Of a DNA stretch of 5,471 nt, positions 1 through 4,580 are shown one piece after another; position 1 is the stretch's first letter; every line of letters starts with the position of its first letter. Position numbers and translations under genes: made by a program. Below the pieces are notes generated by a model, which saw nothing but the letters and a program-made list of their open reading frames with translations, had not been told where the DNA came from and ran no database searches. The stretch comes from Flavobacteriaceae bacterium (GTDB taxonomy: Bacteria > Bacteroidota > Bacteroidia > Flavobacteriales > Flavobacteriaceae). The stretch spans positions 1 to 5,471 of the forward strand of contig JAAZUX010000069.1 in the NCBI GenBank assembly GCA_018623955.1. The letters are read 5' to 3'.

Positions 1-2
1 GG

Positions 3-275
3 GACTTTTTCCCCACCGCAATTGAGATCGCCGGGATTAATAAGGACGTTGTGGGGATCGATGGAATCTCCTTTTTGCCCACCCTTACGGGTAAAGAACA
101 AAAAACACATCCCTACCTCTATTGGGAATTTTTAGAAAAAGGCGGCCGGCAAGCCGTACTGGTGGATCAATGGAAAGGCATACGTTTGAATATGGCTAAA
201 AATCCGGATGCTCCCATTGAACTCTACCGACTCACAGATGACATTGGAGAGGAAAATAACCTTGCAGAACACTAA
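3..275 (+). CDS. Sulfatase, C-terminal part (5' end outside window; stops early)
   Basis: The gene enters from the left edge in frame 3, and 90 residues are visible before a TAA at 273-275. The ATG at 51 is internal, because protein-like sequence (DFFPTAIEIAGI) precedes it. The segments GIDGISFLPTLTGK, HPYLYWEF, GRQAV..W.GIR and ELYRLTDDIGEENNLAEH follow the usual C-terminal pattern of type I (formylglycine-dependent) sulfatases of the arylsulfatase / N-acetylglucosamine-6-sulfatase kind. These hydrolyse sulfate esters, in this phylum mostly on algal or host glycans, and are usually periplasmic. The catalytic CxPSR motif, the metal ligands and any signal peptide lie outside the window, so substrate and sulfatase subfamily cannot be assigned. 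In homologs as I recall them, the sequence after NLA runs into a HPE-V helix near the C-terminus; here that helix lies beyond the TAA, so the product is shortened or the gene is decaying. Confidence 0.85.
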   Translation, partial: DFFPTAIEIAGINKDVVGIDGISFLPTLTGKEQKTHPYLYWEFLEKGGRQAVLVDQWKGIRLNMAKNPDAPIELYRLTDDIGEENNLAEH

Positions 276-362
276 CACGAAATGGTAAAAAGGATGGACA
301 GTCTAATGAATGAAGCCCATGCATACTCGGAAGTCTTTTCTTTCGAACACGAGAAAAATTAA
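276..362 (+). pseudogene. Orphaned in-frame C-terminal tail of the sulfatase
   Basis: After the TAA at 273-275 the same frame stays open for 28 codons to a second TAA at 360-362. It reads HEMVKRMDSLMNEAH, then AYSEVFSFEHEKN. This matches the expected end of such sulfatases, a short helix followed by S-E-x-F-x-F. The register around the stop agrees with the usual NLAxxHPEMV spacing with no residue gained or lost, so the simplest reading is a point nonsense change rather than an indel. The tail still looks like protein, which suggests the stop is recent, is an error in the sequence, or is tolerated. Confidence 0.7.
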
Positions 363-380
363 GCTTGTTAATCGTTTTTT
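354..380. terminator. Weak AT-rich bidirectional terminator-like hairpin between convergent genes
   Basis: ATTAA at 358-362 pairs with TTAAT at 368-372 around the loop GCTTG. A run of A precedes the stem (354-358) and a run of six T follows it (375-380), so each strand would have a T-rich 3' flank. The element spans the end of the sulfatase tail and the araC stop codon. The stem is only five A/T pairs, so this is a weak candidate. Confidence 0.35.
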
Positions 381-1282
381 GAACTTTCTAAAATTTCATC
401 TCGGTAGGCGTTGGGCGTCATTTCAGTTATCTTTTTAAAGTTTCTAAAAAAATTGGAAAAGTTGTTGAACCCACTTTCATAACAGATCGTTTTGATGTCT
501 GCATCTGTTTCGGAAAGCAATTTGGTGGCGTGGTTGATCCGATATTCGTTGAGGAAAGCAGTAAAGGTCTTGTTGGTGCTTTTTTTAAAAAATCGACAAA
601 AAGACTGTGGTGTCATAAAAACCTGATTAGAGATGTCTTCCAATGCAATGGGTTCCATAAAATGATCCCTGATGTAGTTGAGAATGGTCTTGAGTCGCTT
701 ATTCTCGTTCGGACTGCTGATGAAGGCGTAGCCCTCGGCATTGAGGATTTTTTTGTCTTTAACTTTTGCCAAATCGTAAAGGATCTTGATAAAAGTCAAA
801 AAAGCATCGATCCGGGATTCGTATTGAAGCCCTTCCATTCTCAATCCAATGTCTTCTTTGATGGGCCCTTCAAATACAATTCCTTTTTTGGAGAGTTCCA
901 ACAACTGATTGATTAATTTCAACTCCTCCAAGTTTTGAAAAGCCGTTTCAAAAATATCGGGCTTAAACTGGATGACAATTTCTTTTTGATTCTCATCAAA
1001 GCCTTTGGTAAAACCGGTATGTGGAAGATAGGAACCGATCAATATCAAATCTCCGTCTTGATAATTGGACAAATGCGTTCCCACCTGTCTCTTCCCTACC
1101 CCCGTATTGATGTAAACCAACTCTACCTCCGGGTGGTAATGCCACTTTATCTTATTGGTATTGGGGGAAGCCTGATCGAAATAGGCGTATTTATAGGAAT
1201 GACCCGTATCGGGGGAAATGGTCTCAAAATCTGGTTTATACAACGGCCTGTTTTTTGAATTTAATTTTCTATTGTTGTACAA
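368..1282 (-). CDS. AraC-family transcriptional regulator (N-terminal cupin, C-terminal HTH)
   Basis: This is probably a cytoplasmic DNA-binding regulator responding to a small ligand, often a sugar. Residues about 45-105 form an AraC-type cupin beginning WHYHPEVEL, followed by GDLILIGSYLPH. The C-terminal hundred residues hold the two helix-turn-helix units: PIALEDISNQVFMTPQSFCR (211-230) and the ADIKTICYESGFNNFSNFFR region (261-280), ending in the family signature F..FKK.TEMTPNAYR. About 300 residues is normal for the family. The coordinates give the longest reading, which begins at a TTG (1280-1282). No in-frame ATG exists near the N-terminus, and that TTG lies inside a TAACTTTG promoter box. 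A second TTG at 1241-1243, giving a 291-residue protein that begins at Y-K-P-D-F-E, is therefore an equally good or better start. The gene converges on the sulfatase, which it may regulate; that link is inference from position only. Confidence 0.9.
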   Translation of the reverse strand: MYNNRKLNSKNRPLYKPDFETISPDTGHSYKYAYFDQASPNTNKIKWHYHPEVELVYINTGVGKRQVGTHLSNYQDGDLILIGSYLPHTGFTKGFDENQKEIVIQFKPDIFETAFQNLEELKLINQLLELSKKGIVFEGPIKEDIGLRMEGLQYESRIDAFLTFIKILYDLAKVKDKKILNAEGYAFISSPNENKRLKTILNYIRDHFMEPIALEDISNQVFMTPQSFCRFFKKSTNKTFTAFLNEYRINHATKLLSETDADIKTICYESGFNNFSNFFRNFKKITEMTPNAYRDEILESSKND

Positions 1283-1287
1283 AGTTA
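1280..1287 (-). promoter_or_regulatory. Candidate Bacteroidota -7 box for the AraC-family gene
   Basis: Read on the minus strand this is TAACTTTG, a full match to TAnnTTTG. I see no convincing TTG-type -33 element about 20 bases upstream, which lowers confidence. If it is used, transcription starts near 1273, downstream of the TTG at 1282, which favours the internal TTG at 1243. Confidence 0.45.
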
Positions 1288-1297
1288 ACGATATATG

Positions 1298-1309
1298 CGA
1301 TTTAAATCG
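1298..1309. promoter_or_regulatory. 12-base perfect palindrome upstream of the AraC-family gene
   Basis: CGATTTAAATCG is its own reverse complement. It lies 11 bases upstream of the -7 candidate, where an operator could act. AraC proteins usually bind direct repeats rather than palindromes, so another dimeric regulator, or chance in AT-rich DNA, is possible. Confidence 0.25.
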
Positions 1310-1404
1310 TCTTTTTTGTTAATTTAAGGTATTTGAAATGGGTCCCGTTAAGAAAACTGCTGTTAAAGCTTTAGAGAGCTATAAGGGATTGCAGCTAACG
1401 GTCT

Positions 1405-1416
1405 GGCAAATTTGCC
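1405..1416. repeat. 12-base perfect palindrome in the intergenic region
   Basis: GGCAAATTTGCC is self-complementary. It is the most GC-anchored of three palindromes in the 213 bases between the AraC-family gene and the next gene; the others are at 1298-1309 and 1364-1373 (TAAAGCTTTA). It lies about 80 bases upstream of the start at 1496, so it could be an operator, part of a small dispersed intergenic repeat, or chance. Apart from the AraC-gene promoter candidate, I see no other assignable element between 1283 and 1495. Confidence 0.25.
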
Positions 1417-1495
1417 CATTTTAGCGGTATCCAAATGATTGATGTTGTAGGAGAATCTCTCTAAATCTTTATATTTACAAAAACTATATCCTAAA

Positions 1496-1852
1496 ATGAA
1501 CACTACCGACAAGGGATCAATTATAATTGTATGTCTGTTTTATATCATTACACTGACTAGTGGGTATTTTATTCATCGGGATCAATTGGTTGTTGAGAAA
1601 AATGATGTAAAAAGACTGATCCTGACCATCAACAGTCATGAGATCAATACAGAAAACAACAGCAGCACTGTCTATGAAGATATCGGCAGGCCACAGCCCA
1701 CGAAAAAAGTATATGCTGCGGGTTCGATTGTAGCCATTTCAGCCATCTATGAGCAAAAAGGATATGAACCGGTTCACATTTCAGAGTTCTTAAAAAAGAT
1801 CATGGATCAAGAGGTGGTCGTTACTCGAATCTGGTTTTCCAAAAAAAAATAA
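1496..1852 (+). CDS. Hypothetical 118-residue protein with an N-terminal membrane helix
   Basis: I do not recognise this family. Residues about 9-25 (IIIVCLFYIITLTSGYF) form one hydrophobic helix preceded by a short polar N-terminus, so it is probably a signal anchor with the rest outside the cytoplasm. The remainder is polar, with an Asn/Ser/Thr-rich stretch near residues 47-58 and then a mixed alpha/beta-looking segment (KKVYAAGSIVAISAIYEQKG, 69-88) ending in KKK. The ATG at 1496 is the first of its frame. I see no Shine-Dalgarno sequence and only a poor promoter match (TATATTTA at 1470). The C-terminal lysines are encoded by a run of nine A (1841-1849) immediately before the TAA. The next gene starts on the base after that stop, so the two are almost certainly co-transcribed. 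Confidence 0.65.
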   Translation: MNTTDKGSIIIVCLFYIITLTSGYFIHRDQLVVEKNDVKRLILTINSHEINTENNSSTVYEDIGRPQPTKKVYAAGSIVAISAIYEQKGYEPVHISEFLKKIMDQEVVVTRIWFSKKK

Positions 1853-1945
1853 ATGGGATACTTTCTGCGAAATATCATTGTCTATTCGGTCATCGTTTTT
1901 TTGGTGTTTTTGGTTTACAAGGCCGTCAAAGACATGAAGAAATAA
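1853..1945 (+). CDS. 30-residue single-helix membrane microprotein
   Basis: ATG at 1853-1855 follows the upstream TAA (1850-1852) with no gap and in the same frame. The ORF runs 30 codons to a TAA at 1943-1945. The product starts MGYFLRN, has an almost unbroken hydrophobic helix at about residues 8-22 (IIVYSVIVFLVFLVY), and ends in a basic tail, KAVKDMKK. That layout is typical of small inner-membrane proteins with one transmembrane segment. Direct abutment implies translation by termination-reinitiation with the 118-residue protein, perhaps with a shared role. A terminator-like hairpin begins five bases after its stop, which fits it being the last gene of the unit. Function is unknown. It could be a chance ORF, but the hydrophobic core and positive flank argue against that. 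Confidence 0.5.
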   Translation: MGYFLRNIIVYSVIVFLVFLVYKAVKDMKK

Positions 1946-1949
1946 GCTT

Positions 1950-1977
1950 CTTTGGGTCTAAAAATCCCAAAGGTTTT
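1950..1977 (+). terminator. Rho-independent terminator candidate after the two-gene unit
   Basis: CTTTGGG at 1950-1956 pairs perfectly with CCCAAAG at 1966-1972 around a nine-base loop, and GTTTT follows directly (1973-1977). It lies five bases after the microprotein stop and just before the promoter candidate of the next gene, the expected place for an operon end. The T run is short, so efficiency is uncertain. Confidence 0.5.
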
Positions 1978-1986
1978 AAAACTCTC

Positions 1987-1994
1987 TATCTTTG
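1987..1994 (+). promoter_or_regulatory. Bacteroidota -7 box for the DUF2452 gene
   Basis: TATCTTTG matches TAnnTTTG fully and lies 13 bases before the TTG start at 2008. No good -33 TTG is visible at the usual distance; the ten-base palindrome GTTTTAAAAC (1973-1982) lies just upstream. Transcription would begin near 2000, giving a very short leader. Confidence 0.55.
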
Positions 1995-2007
1995 TAAAAA
2001 ATTTGAG

Positions 2008-2409
2008 TTGAAAAAGAAAAAGCCGGATAGCGTTGTTTGGGACGAGGAGCAGGAGGAATACATTGCCCGCTTACTGCCCTATGCTTCCCAAGCCAGTGGG
2101 CCTGTCATCAAAATTCCCAACGTAGATGCCTTTAAGCAAAAAGGCGTAGAAAAGGTATCCAAACAATTTCAATCAGAACTGGAAGAACTAAAAGGCAAAA
2201 TCAAAGATTTTGTAAAAACCGCCAGTGATACTCAAAAGGTATATACCGCCAAGTTTAAATTTGAACCCCTGGTGGGGGAAACCTATTTTCTCTACGAAGG
2301 GGAACAGGAGGATTACCTGTCACTGATTGCGCCGGACCAATGGAAGAAAAAATTCTTGGGTGCCTACCGTCTGAGTTCCGAATACAAATGGGAACGCGTC
2401 GAGTGGTAG
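2008..2409 (+). CDS. DUF2452 family protein
   Basis: The 133-residue soluble protein has no signal peptide or membrane helix. I assign it to DUF2452 from its overall pattern: KKPDSVVWDEEQEEYIARLLPYA at the N-terminus, GPVIKIPNVDAFKQ then VEKVSKQFQSELEELK (a likely coiled helix, about 45-70), FEPLVGETYFLY, and the C-terminal LSLIAPDQWKKKFLGAYRL segment. That assignment is from memory. The molecular function of the family is not established to my knowledge, so none is given. The start is a TTG at 2008; there is no in-frame ATG upstream, and homologs as I recall them also begin just before KKPD. It has its own promoter box, and its stop lies one base from the stop of the opposing CAP-domain gene. 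Upstream of the TTG the frame stays open back to 1768, which is discussed among the findings. Confidence 0.75.
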   Translation: MKKKKPDSVVWDEEQEEYIARLLPYASQASGPVIKIPNVDAFKQKGVEKVSKQFQSELEELKGKIKDFVKTASDTQKVYTAKFKFEPLVGETYFLYEGEQEDYLSLIAPDQWKKKFLGAYRLSSEYKWERVEW

Positions 2410-2410
2410 T

Positions 2411-2938
2411 CTAGCGAAAGTTTTGGGTGCCAAAACCCATGCCCTTTTCATCAAAATACAAGCCGACCCCCAAATGGGTATAGTCCCCCAAAATGTTTTT
2501 GTAATGAGGCGGACTGTTCTTCCATCCGGTGACCATACATTGGGCTAAATTTTCTGCCGTTTGGGTATCTCCACAACCTCTTACGTTTTCAAACCAAGGG
2601 GTTTGAGCGATGTTTTCGGCAATGCCCGTAAAACGATTTCCCTTCCTGACCCATGCCTTCACCTTAAATTTTTCGGCCCGCTCTATCGGATTTCTCCCCA
2701 AGTGATCTACATGAGCGTAAAACTTATGTTTGACCATATTCTCACTGTGCAGCTGAGCCAGATCCATCAGGGAGTCCAATCGTTCCAGTTTGGGCAAACC
2801 TTTTTCTGCCCGAAGGGCATTGGTTTTTTCAAAGATCAACTGACGCATTCGCTCCAAGTCACGCTGTGCAAAACAAGAAGTTAGGCAAAATGCCGCCGAT
2901 AACAACGTCAAAAATACGGTTGTACTGCTCTTTCTCAT
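2411..2938 (-). CDS. CAP-domain (SCP/PR-1-like) secreted or lipoprotein
   Basis: This is an exported 175-residue protein with a single CAP domain, the YkwD-like bacterial branch. Its N-terminus MRKSSTTVFLTLLSAAFCLTSC is a signal peptide ending in the lipobox LTSC (Cys22), so it is probably an outer-membrane lipoprotein; cleavage after the nearby FAQ by signal peptidase I is an alternative. CAP hallmarks are visible: FYAH (His76), AENIA (Glu108), the W-K-N-S-P-P-H-Y segment (His145) and the final HLGVGLYF strand with GFGTQNF. These correspond to the conserved His/Glu cavity of the family. The biochemical activity of bacterial CAP proteins is mostly unknown. I chose ATG 2938 because the longer reading starts at a TTG (2962) upstream of the signal peptide and overlaps the promoter box. 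The gene diverges from rbfA and ends one base from the DUF2452 stop. Confidence 0.9.
   Translation of the reverse strand: MRKSSTTVFLTLLSAAFCLTSCFAQRDLERMRQLIFEKTNALRAEKGLPKLERLDSLMDLAQLHSENMVKHKFYAHVDHLGRNPIERAEKFKVKAWVRKGNRFTGIAENIAQTPWFENVRGCGDTQTAENLAQCMVTGWKNSPPHYKNILGDYTHLGVGLYFDEKGMGFGTQNFR
2420..2436. terminator. Hairpin in the last codons of the CAP gene, possible shared terminator
   Basis: GTTTTGG (2420-2426) and CCAAAAC (2430-2436) form a perfect seven-base stem with a three-base loop. On the minus strand it is followed by TTTCG just before the CAP stop; on the plus strand it lies eleven bases after the DUF2452 stop. There is no long T run on either side, so termination is only suggested. 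It is the sole candidate at this one-base junction. Confidence 0.3.
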
Positions 2939-2943
2939 GGTCT

Positions 2944-2951
2944 CAAAAATA
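2944..2951 (-). promoter_or_regulatory. Candidate -7 box for the CAP-domain gene
   Basis: On the minus strand this reads TATTTTTG, matching TAnnTTTG. Only five bases separate it from the ATG at 2938, so the transcript would be leaderless or nearly so. No clear -33 element is seen. Confidence 0.4.
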
Positions 2952-2972
2952 ATAATTATCAATTGGAATGCC

Positions 2973-2980
2973 TACTTTTG
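2973..2980 (+). promoter_or_regulatory. Candidate -7 box for rbfA
   Basis: TACTTTTG matches TAnnTTTG. It lies 6 bases before ATG 2987 and 12 before ATG 2993, so the leader would be very short. It faces away from the minus-strand box at 2944-2951, with 21 bases between them, so the two polymerase sites must overlap. Confidence 0.5.
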
Positions 2981-2992
2981 TCCATTATGGGT

Positions 2993-3388
2993 ATGGAAGA
3001 AACGCCAAGACAAAAAAAAGTGGCCACAGCAATCCAACAGGAACTGGCCGCCATGCTTCAAGAAGCCATCAGAAATCAAGGGGCCTCCAATCTGGTGCTT
3101 TCCATCACCAAGGTGAACGTAACCATAGATCTGTCTTTGGCCAAAGTCTATCTGAGCATTTTTCCACAAGACAAGGCCGATACCTACTTAAAAGGCATTC
3201 AAGAAAACAATTCCCAAATCAGGCACGACATGTCTCAAAGAATGAAAAACCAATTGCGACGCATGCCCGAATTTTCGTTTTATATCGATGACTCTCTGGA
3301 TTATGTAGATGCGATAGAAAAAGCCTTGAATCAACCCGACAACCCCATTGAAGATCCAAAGGAGCTTCCCAAAAGACAAAAAAAGTAA
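2993..3388 (+). CDS. rbfA: 30S ribosome-binding factor RbfA
   Basis: RbfA is a small KH-fold protein that binds the 30S subunit during late 16S rRNA maturation, acting on the 5' helix region, and is needed for cold growth in model bacteria. The 131-residue product shows the family pattern: RQKKVATAIQQELAAML at the N-terminus, ITKVNVTIDLSLAKVYLSIF (38-57, the central beta strands), and the signature RRMPEFSFYIDDSLDYVDAI (89-108). The tail DNPIEDPKELPKRQKK is the lysine-rich end often seen in Bacteroidota. I chose the ATG at 2993 (MEETPRQKK) because homologs, as I recall them, begin MET-RQKK; ATG 2987 adds two residues and is possible. The longer frame from TTG 2963 would cover the promoter box and is rejected. 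It is the first gene of a two-gene unit with the permease. Confidence 0.92.
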   Translation: MEETPRQKKVATAIQQELAAMLQEAIRNQGASNLVLSITKVNVTIDLSLAKVYLSIFPQDKADTYLKGIQENNSQIRHDMSQRMKNQLRRMPEFSFYIDDSLDYVDAIEKALNQPDNPIEDPKELPKRQKK

Positions 3389-3391
3389 ATC

Positions 3392-4579
3392 ATGCCGGTT
3401 GTTTTCAAAATCGCTTGGCGTTATTTTTTCTCCAAAAGCGGACAAACCGTAATCAACAGGATCAACTCCATTGCACTTCTGGTCATTGTGGTGGCTACGG
3501 CAGCACTGATGATTGTATTGAGTGCCTTTTCGGGTTTGAAGGATTTCGGACTGTCTTTCTCAAATGTCTTTGACCCCGACTTGCGGGTCATGGCCAAACA
3601 AGGAAAAACCATACTGCTGGACAGCAGCCAAATCGATCGATTGGAAAAAGCAGAGGATCTCAAAGCCTTTAGTCCCATTCTGGAGGAAAAAGTATTTCTT
3701 TCCTTTAAAGAAAAAAACCAAGTGGCCTACCTCAAAGGGGTGGGGCCGGATTACCTCGATGTTATTCCCGCAGATTCTCTGGTAGCGGTTGGGGAGTGGT
3801 TGGTTCCCGAATCCAATGCCATTGTTGCCGGCTATGGAATAGGTGCGGGTATGGATCTGGGTGTATACGACTATGGCTCTTTTCTCAACATCAGCATCCC
3901 CCGAAAAAATCTAAAAAGCAGCTTGAGACAAAACCCTTTTTACACCCAACAGGCCATTACCATAGGTTTGTATCAAATCAGTGAAGACATTGATCAAAAA
4001 TACATTTTCAGCTCTTTGGATTTTGCCCGAGACCTGTTGCAATACCCCCAAAATGTTTTCTCTTCCATTGAAATAAAAGCCACTGCGGAAGCCGATCTGA
4101 AAGATTTAAAAAAGACGATTCAGAAAATAATGGGTGACTCGGTTGAGATCAAAGACCGAATACAACTCAATACTGCCCTCTACAAAATGCTCAACACAGA
4201 ACACCTGGCCATCTATCTTATTTTCACTTTGGTACTGATCATTGCCCTCTTCAATGTAGTAGGTGCCTTAGTGATGATGATTTTGGACAAAAAACCTCAG
4301 ATGAATATTCTGAAAGCCATGGGGATTACCCAACAACAGTTGCGCCAGACCTTTTTCTCTCTGGGCATGTTGATCATCATTTTTGGGGGAGGGATTGGAC
4401 TGGTGTTGTCTTCAGTTGTGATCTTGATTCAACAATGGATTCCCTTCATTAATGTCCCGGGTACTTCTTTGGCTTATCCGGTAAAATGGGAGTTGGAAAA
4501 CTTGCTTTTGGTGATGGGAACCCTGCTTTTGTTGGGCAGTCTTGCCTCGGCATGGGCCAGTCGTGGGGTAAGACAATAG
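3392..4579 (+). CDS. LolC/LolE-type ABC transporter permease (MacB/FtsX superfamily)
   Basis: This is an inner-membrane permease of the kind that, with a LolD-like ATPase, releases lipoproteins for transport to the outer membrane. At 395 residues it has the normal length. The order is a first transmembrane helix at about 26-47, a large periplasmic MacB-type core domain (about 50-265), then three helices at about 270-297, 321-346 and 369-389. That is the four-helix FtsX-superfamily topology. The cytoplasmic loop MNILKAMGIT (304-313) is the conserved segment that contacts the ATPase. The N-terminal FKIAWRYFFSK also fits the LolC/E group. No ATPase gene is in this window, so the partner must be encoded elsewhere. 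The ATG lies three bases after the rbfA stop, implying co-transcription, and the stop is one base from the dusB stop. LolC versus LolE cannot be told apart here; an unrelated FtsX-like exporter is the alternative. Confidence 0.85.
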   Translation: MPVVFKIAWRYFFSKSGQTVINRINSIALLVIVVATAALMIVLSAFSGLKDFGLSFSNVFDPDLRVMAKQGKTILLDSSQIDRLEKAEDLKAFSPILEEKVFLSFKEKNQVAYLKGVGPDYLDVIPADSLVAVGEWLVPESNAIVAGYGIGAGMDLGVYDYGSFLNISIPRKNLKSSLRQNPFYTQQAITIGLYQISEDIDQKYIFSSLDFARDLLQYPQNVFSSIEIKATAEADLKDLKKTIQKIMGDSVEIKDRIQLNTALYKMLNTEHLAIYLIFTLVLIIALFNVVGALVMMILDKKPQMNILKAMGITQQQLRQTFFSLGMLIIIFGGGIGLVLSSVVILIQQWIPFINVPGTSLAYPVKWELENLLLVMGTLLLLGSLASAWASRGVRQ

Positions 4580-4580
4580 A

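Noticed and set aside
530..1258. Plus-strand ORFs of 128 and 107 codons opposite the AraC-family gene
   Set aside because: They are antisense to a clearly recognised regulator and show no domain pattern of their own.
1338..1424. 28-codon plus-strand ORF beginning MGPVKKTAVKALESYKG in the intergenic region
   Set aside because: It has no ribosome-binding or promoter signal and no recognisable similarity. It overlaps two of the palindromes, and an ORF of this length is expected by chance.
1363..1495. Minus-strand open frame that reads protein-like (…HLDTAKMGKFARPLAAIPYSS…) up to a TAA at 1363-1365
   Set aside because: It has no good start context, its only ATG leaves 18 codons, and it runs antisense into the promoter region of the gene at 1496. 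It could be a repeat or gene remnant, but there is not enough to call it.
2561..2884. Plus-strand ORF of 107 codons opposite the CAP gene
   Set aside because: It is antisense to an intact CAP domain with a signal peptide, and its composition is unlike a real protein.
2963..2992. TTG start extending rbfA by ten residues (MECLLLSIMG)
   Set aside because: The extension covers the TACTTTTG promoter box, and family members begin near MEETPRQKK.
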